A DNA stretch of 64,000 bases from Flavobacterium granuli (GTDB lineage Bacteria; Bacteroidota; Bacteroidia; Flavobacteriales; Flavobacteriaceae). The position numbers and the translations under genes are program-made. Below are positions 51,618 to 60,925 of the stretch, piece after piece. Each line of letters starts with the position of its first letter. Positions within the stretch are counted from its first letter, which is position 1. The DNA is taken from positions 664,649 through 728,648 of the forward strand of contig NZ_FQWO01000001.1 in the NCBI RefSeq assembly GCF_900129705.1, in the 5' to 3' direction. Under the pieces are notes generated by a model. That model ran no database searches and was not told the origin of the DNA. It saw nothing but the letters and a program-made list of their open reading frames with translations.

Positions 51618-52565
51618 ATGAAAAAACCAATATTATTACTCTTAATTTTACTTTCAACAATTTGTTTTTCACAGGAAAACAAAGATCTTATTTCTTTTAA
51701 CAAAAAGGAAATAACGATCAATCCACTACTACAAGGGGCTTTGTATTCCCCTTTAAAGGAAAATAAAAAAACAAATCTTGTCATTCTAATTGCGGGTTCC
51801 GGACCCACGGACAGAGATGGGAATCAAAAAGGAATGACTAACAATTCTTTGAAATATTTAGCAGAAGATTTGGCAAAAAACGATATTGCCACTTTCAGCT
51901 ATGACAAAAGAATTATTGCTCAAATGGCTGCCGGAACCATGGATGAAAAGACGCTTCTTTTTGATGATTTTATAAAAGATTCTAAGGACATATTGACCTT
52001 CTTTAAAAACCAAAAGAAATACAACAAAATTATCATTGCCGGCCATAGCGAAGGGGCATTAATAGGAATGATTACCGCAAACGGGAATGCCGATGCCTAC
52101 ATTTCATTGGCTGGAGCCGGCCGAACAATTGATGCAATTATAGTGGAACAAATAGAAAAAAAGGCTCCTTTTCTAAAAGAAGAGGTTCAAAAAAATCTCG
52201 AAACGCTAAAAACCGGAAAAACATTCGAATTAAAAAATCAAATGTTAGCTTCACTTTTCAGAGAAAGCGTTCAACCTTATATGATCTCTTGGATAAAATA
52301 CAATCCACAAAACGAAATAAAGAAACTACAAATTCCTGTGCTCATCCTTAACGGAACTAAGGATTTGCAAGTGACAGTTTCCGAAGCTGAATTATTAAAA
52401 AAAGCCAAACCCGAAGCGAAACTTGCTATTATTGAAGACATGAATCATATTTTTAAAGAAATTAAGGGAGATAATTCCGAAAATATGAAATCCTACACTG
52501 ATCCAAATTTGCCCGTAACCGTAAAATTGGTCACTACTATTACTCTTTTTATTAAATCATTATAA
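51618..52565 (+). CDS. Exported alpha/beta hydrolase
   Basis: A 315-residue hydrolase with a signal peptide (MKKPILLLLILLSTICFSQ). VILIAGSGPTDRDGNQ is the oxyanion region, IIAGHSEGALIG carries the catalytic Ser, LNGTKDLQV carries the Asp and EDMNHIFKE carries the His. It is probably a periplasmic esterase or peptidase-like hydrolase. It is 51 bases upstream of the M61 peptidase gene, so they may be co-transcribed. Confidence 0.88.
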   Translation: MKKPILLLLILLSTICFSQENKDLISFNKKEITINPLLQGALYSPLKENKKTNLVILIAGSGPTDRDGNQKGMTNNSLKYLAEDLAKNDIATFSYDKRIIAQMAAGTMDEKTLLFDDFIKDSKDILTFFKNQKKYNKIIIAGHSEGALIGMITANGNADAYISLAGAGRTIDAIIVEQIEKKAPFLKEEVQKNLETLKTGKTFELKNQMLASLFRESVQPYMISWIKYNPQNEIKKLQIPVLILNGTKDLQVTVSEAELLKKAKPEAKLAIIEDMNHIFKEIKGDNSENMKSYTDPNLPVTVKLVTTITLFIKSL

Positions 52566-52616
52566 ATTGTAACATTTAAAAATTTAAAAGACTTATAGCT
52601 AAAATAAAAACACATA

Positions 52617-54479
52617 ATGAAAAAAATACTTTTTGCTTTTGCTTTTACAACTGTTCTCTGGAGTTGTAAAACGGCTTCAACATCAGCTGTTACAAAAAAA
52701 GAAGAACTGGTTCAGGTTAACATTAATCTGAATGAAATAAATGATGACAAAGTTCTGGTTACAGTCAATCCTCCATCTATTTTGACTGATGAAATTAGCT
52801 ATCATATCCCTAAAACAGTTCCCGGAACCTATTCAGAGGACAATTACGGAAGATATATTGATGATTTAAAAGCCTACGACAAAAAAGGAAATCTACTCAA
52901 TGTAAAAAAAACAGATAGCAATTCCTGGTCTATTGCCAATGCCAAAACTTTGGACAAAATCACTTACTTAGTCAATGATTCTTTTGATACCGAAACTGGG
53001 AAAAAATTTGGTGGTGATGAAATCTTTTCACCTGCAGGTTCTAATATTGATGCCGGCAAGAATATCATGTTAAACACCCATTGTTTTGTAGGTTATTTTA
53101 CAAATCAAATGGCTACACCTTATCAAGTCACTGTTTCGCATCCGGCAACACTTTGGGGCGCTACTTCGATGACAGATTTGGATCCAAGCGATACAGCTGA
53201 TAAATTTATAACGGCTCGCTATGCTGAATTAGTCGAAAACCCGGTTATGTATTCTAAACCGGATTACACCACTTTTACAGTTGATGGAATGGAAATACAA
53301 ATTGCAGTTTATTCCCCATCTGGCAAATACACTGCTGAAAGTATCACTCCTGAAATGAAAACAATGATGACGGCTCAAAAGACTTTTTTAGGCAAAATAA
53401 ACGCCACTAAAAAGTATACCGTTTTACTCTATCTGTCCACGATGCAAGAGAATGATGCCAAAGGTTTTGGCGCCTTAGAACATCCTACTGCAACTACGGT
53501 AGTTATGCCGGAATTGATACCAAAAGAAGAATTGGTAAAATCGATGATGGATGTGGTTTCTCATGAATTTTTTCACATCTTAACACCTTTGACAATTCAC
53601 TCCAAAGAGATTCAAAATTTTGATTATAATGACCCAAAAATGTCTGAGCATTTATGGATGTATGAAGGAGTTACGGAATATTTTGCCAATCTTTTTCAAA
53701 TCAACCAAGGTCTAATTACCGAAGACGATTTTATTAATCGTATCGCTGATAAGATCACTCATGCTGCTGCTATGAATGACACTATGCCTTTCACAACCAT
53801 GAGCGCCAATGTATTGAAACAACCTTACAAAGACCAATACTTAAACGTCTATGAAAAAGGAGCACTTATCGGAATGTGTATAGACATCATCATTAGAGAA
53901 AAAAGCAATGGGGAGAGAGGAATCCTCGATTTGATGCAAAAATTATCCGCAGAATATGGTGTTTCAAAACCTTTTGATGACGCAGAACTTTTTGCAAAAA
54001 TCACTTCATTGACCTATCCTGAAGTAGGCGATTTTTTGAAAACCCATGTGGCTGGTACAACTCCTATTCCTTACGCTACTTATTTAGCCAAAGTGGGATT
54101 AACAAAAACAACCGAAAAAGTAGCTACTAATGTTTTCTTAAAAGGTCAATCTCCATACATAACCGTAAACCCGCAAAACAAAGAAATCCTTGTTATTCCT
54201 GAAATCGAACTAAACGATTTTTATAGCAGTTTAGGTCTCAAAGGAAATGACATTTTGATGTCTATAAATGACAAGGCCTATTCACTTGACAATATTTATG
54301 ATATGATTTCGGCTAGCCAAAGCTGGAAAGAAAATGACTCTATCAGCATAAAAATAAAACGCGACGGTAAGGAGCAGCTTATCAAAGGAAAAGTAAAACT
54401 CCCTTATGAAGAAAAAGCAAGTTTTAAATCGACTGACAGCTCTAAAAACCAACTAAAAGAAGCTTGGCTTAAAGCCTAA
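52617..54479 (+). CDS. M61 family metallopeptidase, lipoprotein
   Basis: A 620-residue lipoprotein (lipobox LWSCKTAS). The M61 domain carries the zinc motif HEFFHILTP (HExxH) with the downstream Glu in WMYEGVTEYFANL. A PDZ-like domain follows (about residues 520-600, LGLKGNDILMSINDKAYSLDNIYDM). M61 enzymes (glycyl aminopeptidase group) remove residues from peptides. The lipid anchor suggests the periplasm or outer membrane. A weak terminator follows at 54496-54533. Confidence 0.93.
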   Translation: MKKILFAFAFTTVLWSCKTASTSAVTKKEELVQVNINLNEINDDKVLVTVNPPSILTDEISYHIPKTVPGTYSEDNYGRYIDDLKAYDKKGNLLNVKKTDSNSWSIANAKTLDKITYLVNDSFDTETGKKFGGDEIFSPAGSNIDAGKNIMLNTHCFVGYFTNQMATPYQVTVSHPATLWGATSMTDLDPSDTADKFITARYAELVENPVMYSKPDYTTFTVDGMEIQIAVYSPSGKYTAESITPEMKTMMTAQKTFLGKINATKKYTVLLYLSTMQENDAKGFGALEHPTATTVVMPELIPKEELVKSMMDVVSHEFFHILTPLTIHSKEIQNFDYNDPKMSEHLWMYEGVTEYFANLFQINQGLITEDDFINRIADKITHAAAMNDTMPFTTMSANVLKQPYKDQYLNVYEKGALIGMCIDIIIREKSNGERGILDLMQKLSAEYGVSKPFDDAELFAKITSLTYPEVGDFLKTHVAGTTPIPYATYLAKVGLTKTTEKVATNVFLKGQSPYITVNPQNKEILVIPEIELNDFYSSLGLKGNDILMSINDKAYSLDNIYDMISASQSWKENDSISIKIKRDGKEQLIKGKVKLPYEEKASFKSTDSSKNQLKEAWLKA

Positions 54480-54495
54480 ATTTTAAAAAAAAATC

Positions 54496-54533
54496 AAAAA
54501 AATTCCAATTTAGAAATAGATTGGGATTTTTTT
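54496..54533 (+). terminator. Probable terminator after the M61 gene
   Basis: AATTCCAAT (54501-54509) pairs with ATTGGGATT (54520-54528) with one G-U pair, flanked by A and T runs. Confidence 0.7.
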
Positions 54534-54602
54534 ATGAATTTTTAATCAGCACTAAAATCATTCCAACAATTTTCTTTATTTTGCGCCAAAATATAAACAC
54601 CA

Positions 54603-55313
54603 ATGAAAAAATCAATTCTTGCATTAGTTACACTGATTTTAGTATCATCATGTAACAAAAATGAACCAAAAAACAATTTACATCTTACCGGAAATATCAA
54701 AGGATTAAAAAAAGGAACTTTATACATCCAAAGAGTCCAAGACACTACTCTTGTTGCTATTGATTCGATTATTATCGATGGCAATTCTACCTTTGAAAGA
54801 AACATTGCATTAGAGTCTCCTGAAATGTTATACTTATACCTAGACCGAGGCATGACTAATTCATTAGACAATAATATATCCTTTTTTGCTGAACCGGGAA
54901 ATATAAACATCGAAACCAATCTGGATTCTTACATTGCTGGAGCTAAAATATCGGGTTCAAAAAATCAAGAATTGTTTGAAGAATACCGAAAAATAAACTC
55001 CCGCTTTCAAGACGAAAGCCTAAATTTGATCGAAGCAAAATTCAAAGCGATAAAAAGTAATAACGCTAAGGCAGTAGATAGTTTGACCGCAAAACAAGAA
55101 TCTAACCTAAAACGAAAGTATTTATTTGCAACTAACTTTGCGATCAACAATAAAGAATATGAAGTAGCGCCTTATATTGCTTTATCAGAAATTTACGATA
55201 TTAACATCAAATATTTGGATACCATTCACAAATCAATGACTCCAAAAGTAGCAGAATCACTCTACGGAAAAAAACTAACTGACTACATAAAGTCAATCAA
55301 AAATCAAAAATAG
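54603..55313 (+). CDS. DUF4369 lipoprotein without the usual thioredoxin domain
   Basis: A 236-residue lipoprotein (lipobox VSSCNKNE). The DUF4369 opening NLHLTGNIKGLKKGTLYIQRVQDTTLVAIDSI is followed by a helical region (about 120-230). In most Bacteroidota relatives a TlpA/thioredoxin domain of about 130 residues follows; here the frame stops after DYIKSIKNQK and a terminator follows. It may be a naturally short form or a truncation. Function unknown. Confidence 0.82.
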   Translation: MKKSILALVTLILVSSCNKNEPKNNLHLTGNIKGLKKGTLYIQRVQDTTLVAIDSIIIDGNSTFERNIALESPEMLYLYLDRGMTNSLDNNISFFAEPGNINIETNLDSYIAGAKISGSKNQELFEEYRKINSRFQDESLNLIEAKFKAIKSNNAKAVDSLTAKQESNLKRKYLFATNFAINNKEYEVAPYIALSEIYDINIKYLDTIHKSMTPKVAESLYGKKLTDYIKSIKNQK

Positions 55314-55335
55314 AATCCTATTTTTTAAAAAAATT

Positions 55336-55373
55336 AAAAGCCATCCTATTGTTAAAACAGGATGGCTTTTTTT
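55336..55373 (+). terminator. Intrinsic terminator after the DUF4369 gene
   Basis: AAAAGCCATCCT (55336-55347) pairs with AGGATGGCTTTT (55359-55370), followed by T residues to 55373. Confidence 0.92.
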
Positions 55374-55498
55374 GAATAAAACCGGTACCGTTTAAACCGC
55401 AACAGGCATAATCCTAGACCTTAAAAAAGCGTATAAAAAACACTCTAATTTATTTAAAATTATTTCGCTATTTTTACCCACCAAAGCCCCAAAAACCT

Positions 55499-58400
55499 AT
55501 GTGGAAAAACCTATCTATTAAAACACAGTTAATCTTAATTCTTTTGATTCCCGTTTCGGGATTAGTGTATCTAACCTTTACTAACAGTCAAAATTCCTAC
55601 AACAAATACACTAAAATTGATCATAGTTTACAAAACATAAACAACATTGCTAATTTCTCTAAAGTAATTAATTTAATAAGTGATGAAAGAGGCCTCCACC
55701 TACTTTCTACATTTGATTCAAGCAGAAAAGGAGAATATGATAATAAAGTTAAGGAAACAAACGAATGGTTTTTGAATTTTAAGACATCCGATTCGGCAAT
55801 AATAAAAAATCTAACTATTGCCAAAGCTCTTTTAAAAAAGGTACGATCTGATGCTGAAAAGAATCAAATTTCTCCTGAAAAAATATTCAATCAATATGTC
55901 TCTATCAATTTCTTTTTCAACAACATAATTGAAAGCCAAATTATAGATTGTCAAATTCCTGAATTTACGAAACTGGCTAATAATTTCAATTGTTATAACG
56001 ATTTAGAAAATGCAACTACACTAATCAGGGGAATCATTCTTAATAAAGTAACCAATAAAACAACTAGTACGGTATTAGAAGCTCTATATCAAGAAGCAAT
56101 GATAATCAATAATAGTATCCAATTTAGATTGACTAATTTCGATAAAAATGGAATAAACAATGGAATTATTGAATATAAAAAATCAGATGAATTTAAATCT
56201 TTTTTGGCCAATTCAGAATCAGTCATCAATAATAATCAAAATAATATAACTACCGAAAAATGGTGGAATACATCCGCTCTTATAGTTTCTAAAATCAGCA
56301 AATTAGAAAAAGACAATCTCAATTATATCATTGATTATGCCGCCCAAAAAAAGCGAGAAGCTTTCACTTCAGTCGCTTTAACAATCACATTATTGATTGT
56401 ATTATTGCTAACTAATTTTCTTTTATTTTTCAAACTAATAAACAATACTTCAAGTACCCTTAAAAACGTTTCTAGTTCGATAAGGAGAATTGCATTGGGC
56501 AAAATTGACTTTAAGCACAACCTTTCCGGCAATGCCGAATTCTATTCCATCAACAATTCCTTGAAAGACTTAATTAAGGCAATAAAAGAACAAATTGATT
56601 TGTCTGCCAAAATCAGTTCGGGAAATTATGGCGACACCATTGAACTAAGAAGTACATCAGACACGCTAAACGACTCTTTGAACAACATGTCTTTAGAGCT
56701 CAAAAAATTCAATGATGAATCCAATAAAAATAGTTTATTAGAGAAAAATATCATTCAAGTAAACAAGTCAATAATTGATTCTAAAGATTTAACTGAATTT
56801 GGAAGTAATTTGTGCAGCATCCTGATTAATCAAACTAACGGTTGTCAAGCCGTGTTTTATATAACGGACTATATTGATCACAAAGACGATTTAATCAAAA
56901 TAGGAAGTTATGCCGAGAATCAGGATACTCCAAAAACAATACAAATTGGAGAAGGTTTAGTAGGTGAGGTTTTCAAAAGCAACCAACAAAAATGTTTGAA
57001 TAATTTACAAAGCGGCTACTCATCTATCACTTCCTCTCTTGGAAAATCACCTGTATACAATGTTTTAATAACACCTGTATCGTTTAAAAATTCTGTGATT
57101 GGCGTAATCGAAATCGGATCATTCGAAAACTTTAATGATACCGATAAAAAATTATTAAATATCTTGGCCGATTCTGTAGGAAGTGCCATAGAAGTATTCA
57201 TCAGAAATGAAGAATTGAGACTTTCGGTTGCTGAAATTAATCGAAAAAACAATATTCTACAAGTTCAGGAAGAAGAACTCAGACAGAACAATGAAGAACT
57301 CAACAAACAAACCTTGTTGTTGCAACAATCGGAGGAAGAGCTAAAAAACCAAGCCGCCGAATTAGAGCAAACAAATGCTTATCTAGAAGAAAAAGGAAGA
57401 GAACTGGAGAATAAAAACTACGAAATAGAAATTAAAAATAGTGACTTAACAATCGCTCAGGAAGAACTCAATATCAAATCAGAAGAAATTGCACAAGCAA
57501 GTAAATACAAATCTGAATTTCTGGCTAATATGTCCCATGAGTTGAGAACTCCTTTGAACAGTATCCTTATCCTTTCGGACCTGTTGAAAGAAAATGTGAA
57601 CGGAAATCTATCCAATTCTCAAATCGACAATTTATCTGTGATTAACTCCTCGGGGAAAGATTTATTGAATTTGATTACTGATATCTTAGACATTTCTAAA
57701 ATAGAATCCGGTAAAGTAGAAGTATATCCTGAAGAGACCGTTATTGAGCGAATCTTCTCCGATATGGACAGTTTATTTAGAGCCCAGATGGAAAAAAAGG
57801 AGATTAATTTCAAAACCATTATTAAGAATGATTGTCCAAGAACTATCAATACTGATGTTGGAAAGATTGAACAAATCCTCAAAAATTTCTTATCTAATGC
57901 GCTCAAATTCACTCCAAATAAAGGAGAAGTAAGCCTAACCTTTGATTCCGGAATAGAGAAACAGGAATACCTAACACCATCATTGGCATTACTACCTGCA
58001 AATGAAATTCTGTCCATTCATATTAAAGACAACGGAATTGGAATCTCAGAAGAAAACAAGAAAAAACTATTCCAAACCTTTCAGCAAGCCGACAGTTCAA
58101 CCAGCCGAAAATACGGTGGCACAGGTTTAGGCTTATTCATATCCAAAGAATTGGCAATTTTGCTAGGAGGAGAAGTTTCCTTTAAAAGTAAATTAAACAA
58201 CGGCAGCACCTTCAGTGTTTTTGTCCCAATCACTTATAAAAACACCAATTCAAATCCAACTGAAGCGAAGGAAAACAACATCCAAGAAGAGGTATCGATA
58301 GAAACTGAATATCCAAATCCGGAAAAAGAATTTGTTGATTTGGCCGCAAATATTAAAGATGACAGAAACAAAGCTGACATTGATGACAAAACCATTCTGA

Positions 58401-59557
58401 TTATAGAAGACGATACTTCATTTGCCGAAGTTTTGCTCCAAGTGGCACATGATAACGGATTTAAAGCAATTATAGCGCATCAAGGCGAAACCGGATTTCA
58501 ATATGCCAAAAAATACAGCCCTAAAGCTATAATTCTCGATATGAAATTACCTGGAATAGATGGATGGACGGTATTGAAATGGCTAAAAGAAGATCCTGAA
58601 TTACAACACATTCCTGTTCATGTTATGTCAGGAATGAAAAGAGAGAAACTGGCAAAAGAAATGGGCGCCTTTGACTTCTTAGTGAAACCAATTACGTCAC
58701 AAAAATTAAAGAATGCTTTTCAATCAATAGAAAATCAGATCAACAAGGTATACAAAAAAGTACTCATTGTAGAGGATGACGTAAAACTCAATTATTCCAT
58801 AAAAGAGTTAGTACATTCCAGTGATAAAAACGTAATTTGTATGCAAGCCCATTCGCGTTTAGAAGCGGAAAACATTTTAAAAAATGACGAAATAGACTGT
58901 GCAATAATTGATTTGAGCTTACCTGATTCGAATAATATCAAAGCCGTTTCGGAATTAAAAAAAATATCTAAAAATCCAAACATCAAAATCATTGTCAATA
59001 CCGGAAAAAACCTTTCTGATGAAGACCAACTTGAACTTGAAAAAAATGCAGACAGCATTGTCATCAAAACAAATGATGTTACGGAGAGATTAAAAGACGA
59101 ACTTTTACTTTTTATCAATAAAATTGAATCCACAGAAGAAAGAGAATATAAAAATGCTCCTAATCTATCCGGTGGCGAGATTCTAAAGAATAAAAACATC
59201 TTAATTGTAGATGATGACATTAGAAACATCTATGCTTTATCGGCTGCATTGACGAGCAAAGGAGCCGTAATACTAACTGCCTTTAACGGAATCGAAGCCT
59301 TGAAAGTTTTAGATGACAATTCAAATATTGACATTGTACTGATGGACATCATGATGCCGGAAATGGATGGATTTGAAGCTACCCGAAAAATTAGAGAAAA
59401 CATCAAATGGAGAGATTTACCTATCATTGCCCTAACGGCTAAAGCGATGAAAGGAGATCGCGATGAAATCTTAAAAGCAGGAGCTTCTGATTATCAGTCT
59501 AAACCAATAGACATACAAAAGCTTATTTCATTAATTAGCATCTGGATATACAAATGA
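55499..59557 (+). CDS. Giant hybrid sensor histidine kinase with GAF, coiled coil and three receivers
   Basis: A 1352-residue protein. Membrane helices lie at about 12-28 and 288-310, flanking an exported sensor resembling the NIT nitrate/nitrite-sensing type (DERGLHLLST). Then come a HAMP-like segment, a GAF domain (about 425-575), an eleven-heptad Glu/Gln-rich coil (591-667), HisKA (MSHELRTPLNSI, His 680) and HATPase (DNGIGIS, GGTGLGLFIS). Receivers have Asp 1014 (ILDMKLPG), Asp 1138 (IIDLSLPD) and Asp 1283 (LMDIMMPEMDG). There is no DNA-binding domain. It heads a four-gene operon; the next gene overlaps by four bases. Confidence 0.93.
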   Translation: MWKNLSIKTQLILILLIPVSGLVYLTFTNSQNSYNKYTKIDHSLQNINNIANFSKVINLISDERGLHLLSTFDSSRKGEYDNKVKETNEWFLNFKTSDSAIIKNLTIAKALLKKVRSDAEKNQISPEKIFNQYVSINFFFNNIIESQIIDCQIPEFTKLANNFNCYNDLENATTLIRGIILNKVTNKTTSTVLEALYQEAMIINNSIQFRLTNFDKNGINNGIIEYKKSDEFKSFLANSESVINNNQNNITTEKWWNTSALIVSKISKLEKDNLNYIIDYAAQKKREAFTSVALTITLLIVLLLTNFLLFFKLINNTSSTLKNVSSSIRRIALGKIDFKHNLSGNAEFYSINNSLKDLIKAIKEQIDLSAKISSGNYGDTIELRSTSDTLNDSLNNMSLELKKFNDESNKNSLLEKNIIQVNKSIIDSKDLTEFGSNLCSILINQTNGCQAVFYITDYIDHKDDLIKIGSYAENQDTPKTIQIGEGLVGEVFKSNQQKCLNNLQSGYSSITSSLGKSPVYNVLITPVSFKNSVIGVIEIGSFENFNDTDKKLLNILADSVGSAIEVFIRNEELRLSVAEINRKNNILQVQEEELRQNNEELNKQTLLLQQSEEELKNQAAELEQTNAYLEEKGRELENKNYEIEIKNSDLTIAQEELNIKSEEIAQASKYKSEFLANMSHELRTPLNSILILSDLLKENVNGNLSNSQIDNLSVINSSGKDLLNLITDILDISKIESGKVEVYPEETVIERIFSDMDSLFRAQMEKKEINFKTIIKNDCPRTINTDVGKIEQILKNFLSNALKFTPNKGEVSLTFDSGIEKQEYLTPSLALLPANEILSIHIKDNGIGISEENKKKLFQTFQQADSSTSRKYGGTGLGLFISKELAILLGGEVSFKSKLNNGSTFSVFVPITYKNTNSNPTEAKENNIQEEVSIETEYPNPEKEFVDLAANIKDDRNKADIDDKTILIIEDDTSFAEVLLQVAHDNGFKAIIAHQGETGFQYAKKYSPKAIILDMKLPGIDGWTVLKWLKEDPELQHIPVHVMSGMKREKLAKEMGAFDFLVKPITSQKLKNAFQSIENQINKVYKKVLIVEDDVKLNYSIKELVHSSDKNVICMQAHSRLEAENILKNDEIDCAIIDLSLPDSNNIKAVSELKKISKNPNIKIIVNTGKNLSDEDQLELEKNADSIVIKTNDVTERLKDELLLFINKIESTEEREYKNAPNLSGGEILKNKNILIVDDDIRNIYALSAALTSKGAVILTAFNGIEALKVLDDNSNIDIVLMDIMMPEMDGFEATRKIRENIKWRDLPIIALTAKAMKGDRDEILKAGASDYQSKPIDIQKLISLISIWIYK

Positions 59558-60366
59558 TAGATTTTAATGACCTAGATGAATTGCTTTTTACGATACAAAA
59601 ACAATTCGATTACGATTTTTCCGAGTATTCTAAAGCTTCAATGCTACGACGAATTAACCGTTTTATGGAGATTAATTCCATGACAACGGCGGTCGATTTA
59701 CAATTTGAATTAATCAATAACCCGAAAATTTTCAAGGAATTTATAAATGAAATTGTGGTCAATGTCAGTGAGTTTTTTAGAGACCCCAGTTTCTATCAGT
59801 CGCTAACTAAAAATATTTTTCCCTATCTGGACAGTTATCCAAAAATAAACATTTGGAGCGCAGGATGTTCATTTGGAGAAGAAACCTATTCTTTAGCCAT
59901 ATTGCTAAAAGAAACGGGGATGTATGACAAAACAAGATTGTATGCAACTGATATCAGTTCTAATGCGATAGAAAAATCAAAAAAAGGAATTTATCCCAAT
60001 ATCAATTTTAAGGATTATTCCAAAAATTATTTTGAATGTGGCGGACAAGCTTCCCTTAATAATTATTTTATTTCGGACGAAAAAAACTCAATAATCAATT
60101 CTGATTTCAAAAAAAACATCTTGTTTTCAAATCATAATTTGGTTACTGACGGAGTTTTTAAAGAATGCCAATTAATCCTTTGCAGAAACGTACTCATTTA
60201 TTTTAATGATGAATTGCAAAATAAGGTTTTAAAATTATTTTACGACAGCTTACCTATTCATGGATTCTTAGCTTTGGGAAAGAAAGAATCGCTACGATTT
60301 AGCAGTGTCTATGAAAATTTTAAGGAAATTGATCGAAATGAAAAAATATACCAAAAAATAAAATAA
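59554..60366 (+). CDS. CheR-type protein methyltransferase
   Basis: A 270-residue SAM-dependent methyltransferase of the CheR family. The N-terminal helical domain is followed by EIVVNVSEFFRDPSFYQSL, the SAM motif WSAGCSFGEETYSLAI, RLYATDISSNAIEKSKKG and the hallmark LCRNVLIYFN. CheR enzymes methylate glutamates on chemoreceptors; no receptor gene is nearby. The ATG overlaps the kinase stop (ATGA), indicating translational coupling. I give no cheR symbol because a role in chemotaxis is not supported. Confidence 0.93.
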   Translation: MIDFNDLDELLFTIQKQFDYDFSEYSKASMLRRINRFMEINSMTTAVDLQFELINNPKIFKEFINEIVVNVSEFFRDPSFYQSLTKNIFPYLDSYPKINIWSAGCSFGEETYSLAILLKETGMYDKTRLYATDISSNAIEKSKKGIYPNINFKDYSKNYFECGGQASLNNYFISDEKNSIINSDFKKNILFSNHNLVTDGVFKECQLILCRNVLIYFNDELQNKVLKLFYDSLPIHGFLALGKKESLRFSSVYENFKEIDRNEKIYQKIK

Positions 60367-60367
60367 T

Positions 60368-60925
60368 ATGAATATGATAATCATTGGTGGATCAGCAGGT
60401 TCCTTTAATACAATACTATCTATTCTAAATGGACTGGACAAAAATTTTTCGGTCCCAATTGTAATTGTTTTACATCGATTAAAAAACTACGAATCTTCAT
60501 TTGAGGACATTTTGAGACACCATACACATTATATTGTAAAAGAAGTAGAAGACAAAGAAATTATAAAAAACGGAATCGTATACACAGCTCCATCAAACTA
60601 TCATCTATTATTAGAAGAAAACAACACATTTTCATTAGACGTTTCAGAGCTTGTCAATTATAGCAGACCCTCAATAGATGTAACCTTTGAATCTGCTTCC
60701 GCCATATTAAAAGAAAAATGTTGTGGAATATTATTGTCCGGAGCAAATAACGATGGCGCCAAAGGCCTAAAACGAATTGCAGAAAATAATGGGACGACAA
60801 TTATTCAAGATTGCCAAGAAGCAGAATATAAAAATATGCCAAATGCGGCCAAATTAATATACAAATACCATCAAGAATTAAATACCAAAAATATCATAAA
60901 TAAATTGAATAATGAATACTGCTAA
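60368..60925 (+). CDS. CheB-type methylesterase domain protein
   Basis: A 185-residue stand-alone CheB methylesterase domain, without the N-terminal receiver of classical CheB. The expected triad is visible: Ser in IIGGSAGS, His in VLHRLKNYES and Asp in LSGANNDGAKG. It removes methyl groups from glutamate esters or deamidates Gln in known members. It lies one base after the CheR-like gene and overlaps the next gene by 14 bases. Confidence 0.93.
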   Translation: MNMIIIGGSAGSFNTILSILNGLDKNFSVPIVIVLHRLKNYESSFEDILRHHTHYIVKEVEDKEIIKNGIVYTAPSNYHLLLEENNTFSLDVSELVNYSRPSIDVTFESASAILKEKCCGILLSGANNDGAKGLKRIAENNGTTIIQDCQEAEYKNMPNAAKLIYKYHQELNTKNIINKLNNEYC

